Origin: Thermodesulfobacteriota bacterium
GTDB taxonomy: Bacteria > Desulfobacterota > Dissulfuribacteria > Dissulfuribacterales > UBA3076
Direction: 5' to 3'
NCBI GenBank assembly: GCA_003645605.1
Contig: QNAY01000030.1
Location: 1-9,005 of the forward strand
DNA length: 9,005 nt
How positions within the stretch are numbered: position 1 is the stretch's first letter; every line of letters starts with the position of its first letter. The notes beneath the pieces were generated by a model. It worked only from the letters and a program-made list of their open reading frames with translations, ran no database searches and was not told the DNA's origin. The position numbers and the translations under genes were made by a program. Positions 6,709 to 9,005 of this stretch are shown one piece after another.

Positions 6709-7920
6709 TTATATCTCAGGATCCAGCAGAAATTCAATGAGATTTATTCTCCTGATTCCTTCGAAGTCATTGCCGAAAACGGTATCCATGCTGATTACGT
6801 ATTTAGGATAATTGTCTTTAATGCTCCTCAACGCCGAAAATTCTCTTTCAATGGTCTCTGGAGATAAAAGCATATAAGTTACCTGGATGTACATTTTTCT
6901 GTTTTCTTTTTCAGCTATAAAATCGATTTCTCTGTTTCCGAATTTGCCGATGTAGATTTGATAGCCCCTTCTCTTTAGTTCTAAATAGACTATATTTTCA
7001 AGAATGCCTGAAATATCAGCGGCTTTATAACCCAATAGGGCATGCCGCATGCCGATGTCGCCAAGGTAGTATTTTTCATGAATTTCAAGAATGCGTTTGC
7101 CCTTAATATCATAACGGGCAACCTTGTGCAGGGCGAATGTTGATAGGATATATGAAATGTAGTTCTGTATGGTTTCCGTGCCCACTTTCATTTTCTTGGA
7201 CTTGACATAATCGGATATTTTCTTCGCAGAAAATATATTGCCGACATTGTCAAAAACATATCGGGTTATGTTTTCCAGAAGATGCACATTACGTACATTG
7301 TTTCTTTTTATGACATCCTTTAAAAGGATCGTGTTGTAAAGCGAACTAATATATTGATAAACGACCTCTTCATCAAAATCAAAATGATGAATCGCAGGAA
7401 AACCTCCAAATTTCAGGTATATTGGAAATTCTGTGTTCATGTCCTTCTTATTTTTGCCCCTGAATAAAAGAAATTCTTCAAAGCTCAAGGTATAAACCGG
7501 AAATTCGACAAACCTACCGGAGATGAGCGTGGCAATTTCAGATGAAAGGAGATGGGCATTTGATCCAGTAAGAAAAATATCAATATCACCTTCAGAAAAA
7601 AGGGATGAAACGGCTTTTTCCCAATTGTGGATTTCCTGGATTTCATCAACGAGAAGATATTTTGATCCCTCAACAGATTTAAATGAAGATTTAACATACT
7701 TGTGCATGTCTTTGTAATCTTTTATGAAATCATAGTCTAAGGACTCTTTGTTGATGTACAGAATTTGGTCTGAACCATTCGATTTCTGCGCACTCAGAGT
7801 CTCGATGATTAGTTTTAGGAGATAACTCTTTCCGACACGCCTCATCCCGGTAATAACTTTTATGACAGGCTTGTTCACAAAAGGGATTATCTTTTTTAGG
7901 TATAAGTTTCTCCTATGCAA
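6709..7920 (-). CDS. AAA_14/DUF4143 family ATPase
   Basis: This belongs to a widespread prokaryotic family of P-loop ATPases, often encoded in accessory DNA, whose cellular role is not established. The N-terminal AAA_14 domain has Walker A GMRRVGKS (25-32), Walker B YLLVDEIQE (88-96) and the sensor-like strand IFLTGSNAHLLS (115-126), with SGRFVEF (134-140) following. The C-terminal DUF4143 domain includes REIDFIAE (330-337) and QVTY (346-349), an arrangement like the core of restriction-nuclease-fold proteins. The 403 residues are full length. The start is TTG at 7920, chosen because MHRRNLYLKKI lines up with the normal family start; a GGAGAAGGA just upstream is a close but plausible ribosome site. 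The gene is AT-richer than recN or asnB, and its stop abuts the CoA-transferase remnant, so acquisition by insertion is likely. Confidence 0.92.
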   Translation of the reverse strand: MHRRNLYLKKIIPFVNKPVIKVITGMRRVGKSYLLKLIIETLSAQKSNGSDQILYINKESLDYDFIKDYKDMHKYVKSSFKSVEGSKYLLVDEIQEIHNWEKAVSSLFSEGDIDIFLTGSNAHLLSSEIATLISGRFVEFPVYTLSFEEFLLFRGKNKKDMNTEFPIYLKFGGFPAIHHFDFDEEVVYQYISSLYNTILLKDVIKRNNVRNVHLLENITRYVFDNVGNIFSAKKISDYVKSKKMKVGTETIQNYISYILSTFALHKVARYDIKGKRILEIHEKYYLGDIGMRHALLGYKAADISGILENIVYLELKRRGYQIYIGKFGNREIDFIAEKENRKMYIQVTYMLLSPETIEREFSALRSIKDNYPKYVISMDTVFGNDFEGIRRINLIEFLLDPEI

Positions 7921-8006
7921 ATTCCTTCTCCATAATTATCAAAAAGTTTTCTGTATGCAGGAAATTTATCAGGATTCATACCAAAGTCAAGTGCAAAATC
8001 AGGGTG
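7896..8006 (-). other. Open frame continuing past the transposase stop
   Basis: Directly after the TGA of the transposase fragment the same frame stays open for 36 codons, reading HPDFALDFGMNPDKFPAYRK, then LFDNYGEG to a TAA at 7896-7898, overlapping the ATPase start. It looks protein-like but I do not recognise it. It may be the tail of another gene disrupted by the insertion, or chance. Confidence 0.25.
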
Positions 8007-8405
8007 TCAGCTATATCCTAATGCATCCTTCCGTATTTGATACATAGTAGAAAAAACAAAAGACCACATTTCGTCAACTTCTATCACTCCATTTTCATCA
8101 GGTTCTACCAATACATCTTTCAAATCTTTTTCCTTTGCTTTATTTTTTAGCCAACTAGATACTGTCTGCCGACATACCTTAAATTTTCTTTCAATGCCTC
8201 TTAAAGACATCCCCTCCATATAACATCCGACAACTAATTCCTTAAAATTATCTGAATATTTTTTGTACTGTGGGTTATCTCTACTATATTTACCGCAATT
8301 ATTACATTTATATAATTGCTTACCATTTATTGAATCAAATCCATGCTTAACTATATTCTCGCTATTACAATGATAACAATTTATTTTCATGATTTTCTCT
8401 ATCAC
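8007..8405 (-). pseudogene. IS1-family transposase, truncated (InsA-like region)
   Basis: The 132-residue frame begins with a zinc ribbon, C10-x2-C13 and C34-x2-C37. A helix-turn-helix follows around residues 56-88 (MEGMSLRGIERKF, CRQTVSSWL). It then reaches the start of the DDE catalytic domain at IEVDEMWSFV (108-117), with D111 the first expected acidic residue. After SFV the expected catalytic domain is missing: only FSTMYQIRKDALGYS and a TGA follow. A full IS1-type transposase of this single-ORF kind is about twice as long, so catalysis is lost. GTG at 8405 is chosen as the start because AGGAGGT (8411-8417) lies five bases upstream; ATG at 8390 is the alternative. The fragment could at most bind DNA. 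Confidence 0.85.
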
Positions 8406-8446
8406 AGCACACCTCCTATTAATTTTTATTATATACTGCCATATAG

Positions 8447-8587
8447 GTAACCGTAAATCAAGCGCAAATTAACCACTACCCAACAGACTTAGCTGTGGTA
8501 TATCTTGAGGGGATTGCAACGGATTCAATAAAGAATATAGCGGTACTTGAAAAGCTTATTGCATATCTGAATAGAAACAAGTCCTAA
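8447..8587 (+). pseudogene. Unrecognised coding remnant, 46 codons
   Basis: A frame bounded by TAG (8444-8446) and TAA (8585-8587) reads in part PTDLAVVYLEGIATDSIKN, then IAVLEKLIAYLNRNKS. It has the look of the C-terminal end of a real protein, with an amphipathic helix and a charged tail. No ATG, and no GTG or TTG with a ribosome site, gives a sensible start. It sits next to the IS1 fragment. I do not recognise the family. Confidence 0.3.
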
Positions 8588-8724
8588 TAGGCCATTATGC
8601 TGTCATTATAATCCACAAATAACTCATTCAGCTATCACATAATAGGGAACCATCCCAAGAAGTATCAAAAGAGATCGCGAGGATCCAAGCCAAGAAGGAT
8701 GTAGGCAACCCGGGAACAATCGCA

Positions 8725-8916
8725 TTGATAGAAGAGTATTCAGACCTTTTGGAAGAACTACGCGCAAAGATTGTCAAGCTTGTAAAGAAAAAGCCAGGGT
8801 TAACTGACTGCGAAGAACGGCTGAGAAAAGAACAACGAAACTCCCGCATGTGGCAAATACTAATTGCGCTCGTATGTGTGACTGTGGGAGCCGCATTGTC
8901 ATACATATTTTCCTAG
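8725..8916 (+). CDS. Small tail-anchored membrane protein of unknown function
   Basis: From the TTG at 8725 the protein has 63 residues. It begins with a charged helical segment (EEYSDLLEELRAKIVKLVKKK), then GLTDCEERLRKEQRNSR. It ends in one strongly hydrophobic helix, roughly WQILIALVCVTVGAALSYIF (43-62), so it would be anchored by its C-terminus with the charged part in the cytosol. GGGA lies about nine bases before the TTG. The same frame is open back to a TAA near 8620 and reads REPSQEVSKEIARIQAKKD, which looks coding but offers no ATG, GTG or TTG. The gene may therefore be a 5'-truncated remnant. No homologue is recognised. Confidence 0.5.
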   Translation: MIEEYSDLLEELRAKIVKLVKKKPGLTDCEERLRKEQRNSRMWQILIALVCVTVGAALSYIFS

Positions 8917-8920
8917 TGTT

Positions 8921-8930
8921 GGGACGTCCC
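8921..8930. repeat. Perfect 10-bp palindrome GGGACGTCCC
   Basis: It lies five bases after the stop of the small membrane protein and is followed by TGGAGGACAC. It has no T run after it, so it is not a standard terminator. GGACGTCC motifs occur in short dispersed repeats of some bacteria, which is only a suggestion here. The remaining bases to 9005 show nothing further. Confidence 0.35.
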
Positions 8931-9005
8931 TGGAGGACACATCACATTTCCCCCTATCAAGCTAAAAAACTTCTTTTTTAAAAACAGGCTAGCCAAATCA
9001 TTTCA

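Noticed and set aside
6560..6811. 83-codon plus-strand frame at the ATPase/CoA-transferase junction
   Set aside because: The minus strand here encodes recognisable CoA-transferase sequence and the ATPase C-terminus.

Overview
The window is a piece of a mid-GC bacterial chromosome. Housekeeping genes occupy the left two thirds and a decayed, AT-richer accessory patch occupies the right third. The organism cannot be named from the sequence alone. A PP-loop thiolase-type protein of the kind common in anaerobes, a butyrate/acetate-type CoA-transferase remnant, an AAA_14/DUF4143 ATPase and abundant short repeats between genes would suit an anaerobe such as a Desulfobacterota member, but this is inference only.

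Region 1-2601: a sigma70-like promoter (TTGAAA-17-TACGAT) precedes a complete glutamine-hydrolysing asparagine synthetase (266-2212, +). Facing it, with 11 bases between the stop codons, is a small DUF1992 (YhdN-like) protein (2224-2601, -).

Region 2602-4793: a 470-base intergenic stretch is rich in repeats. It holds an octamer cluster in both orientations, then a 142-bp nested palindromic element with perfect 18-bp terminal inverted repeats. A possible 42-codon leader ORF follows. Next is recN (3075-4775, +), the SMC-like DNA repair ATPase.

Region 4794-5864: a predicted RNA/tRNA sulfur-transfer PP-loop ATPase follows recN after 18 bases and is probably co-transcribed with it. An octamer array of seven units lies inside its 5' coding end, and a related 7-8-bp repeat forms the last codons of recN.

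Region 5865-9005: a remnant of an acetyl-CoA hydrolase/4-hydroxybutyrate CoA-transferase gene (minus strand) has lost its N-terminal part and also an internal segment that carries the catalytic glutamate motif. Its 5' side abuts the stop codon of an intact AAA_14/DUF4143 ATPase (6709-7920, -). Beyond that is an IS1-family transposase truncated at the first catalytic Asp (8007-8405, -). An unrecognised coding remnant follows (8447-8587, +), then a small tail-anchored membrane protein (8725-8916, +). This right-hand part looks like a site of insertion and decay. No rRNA, tRNA or CRISPR array was seen. No complete new system is evident; the most notable items are the repeat invasion of gene ends, the palindromic element and the twice-broken CoA-transferase.
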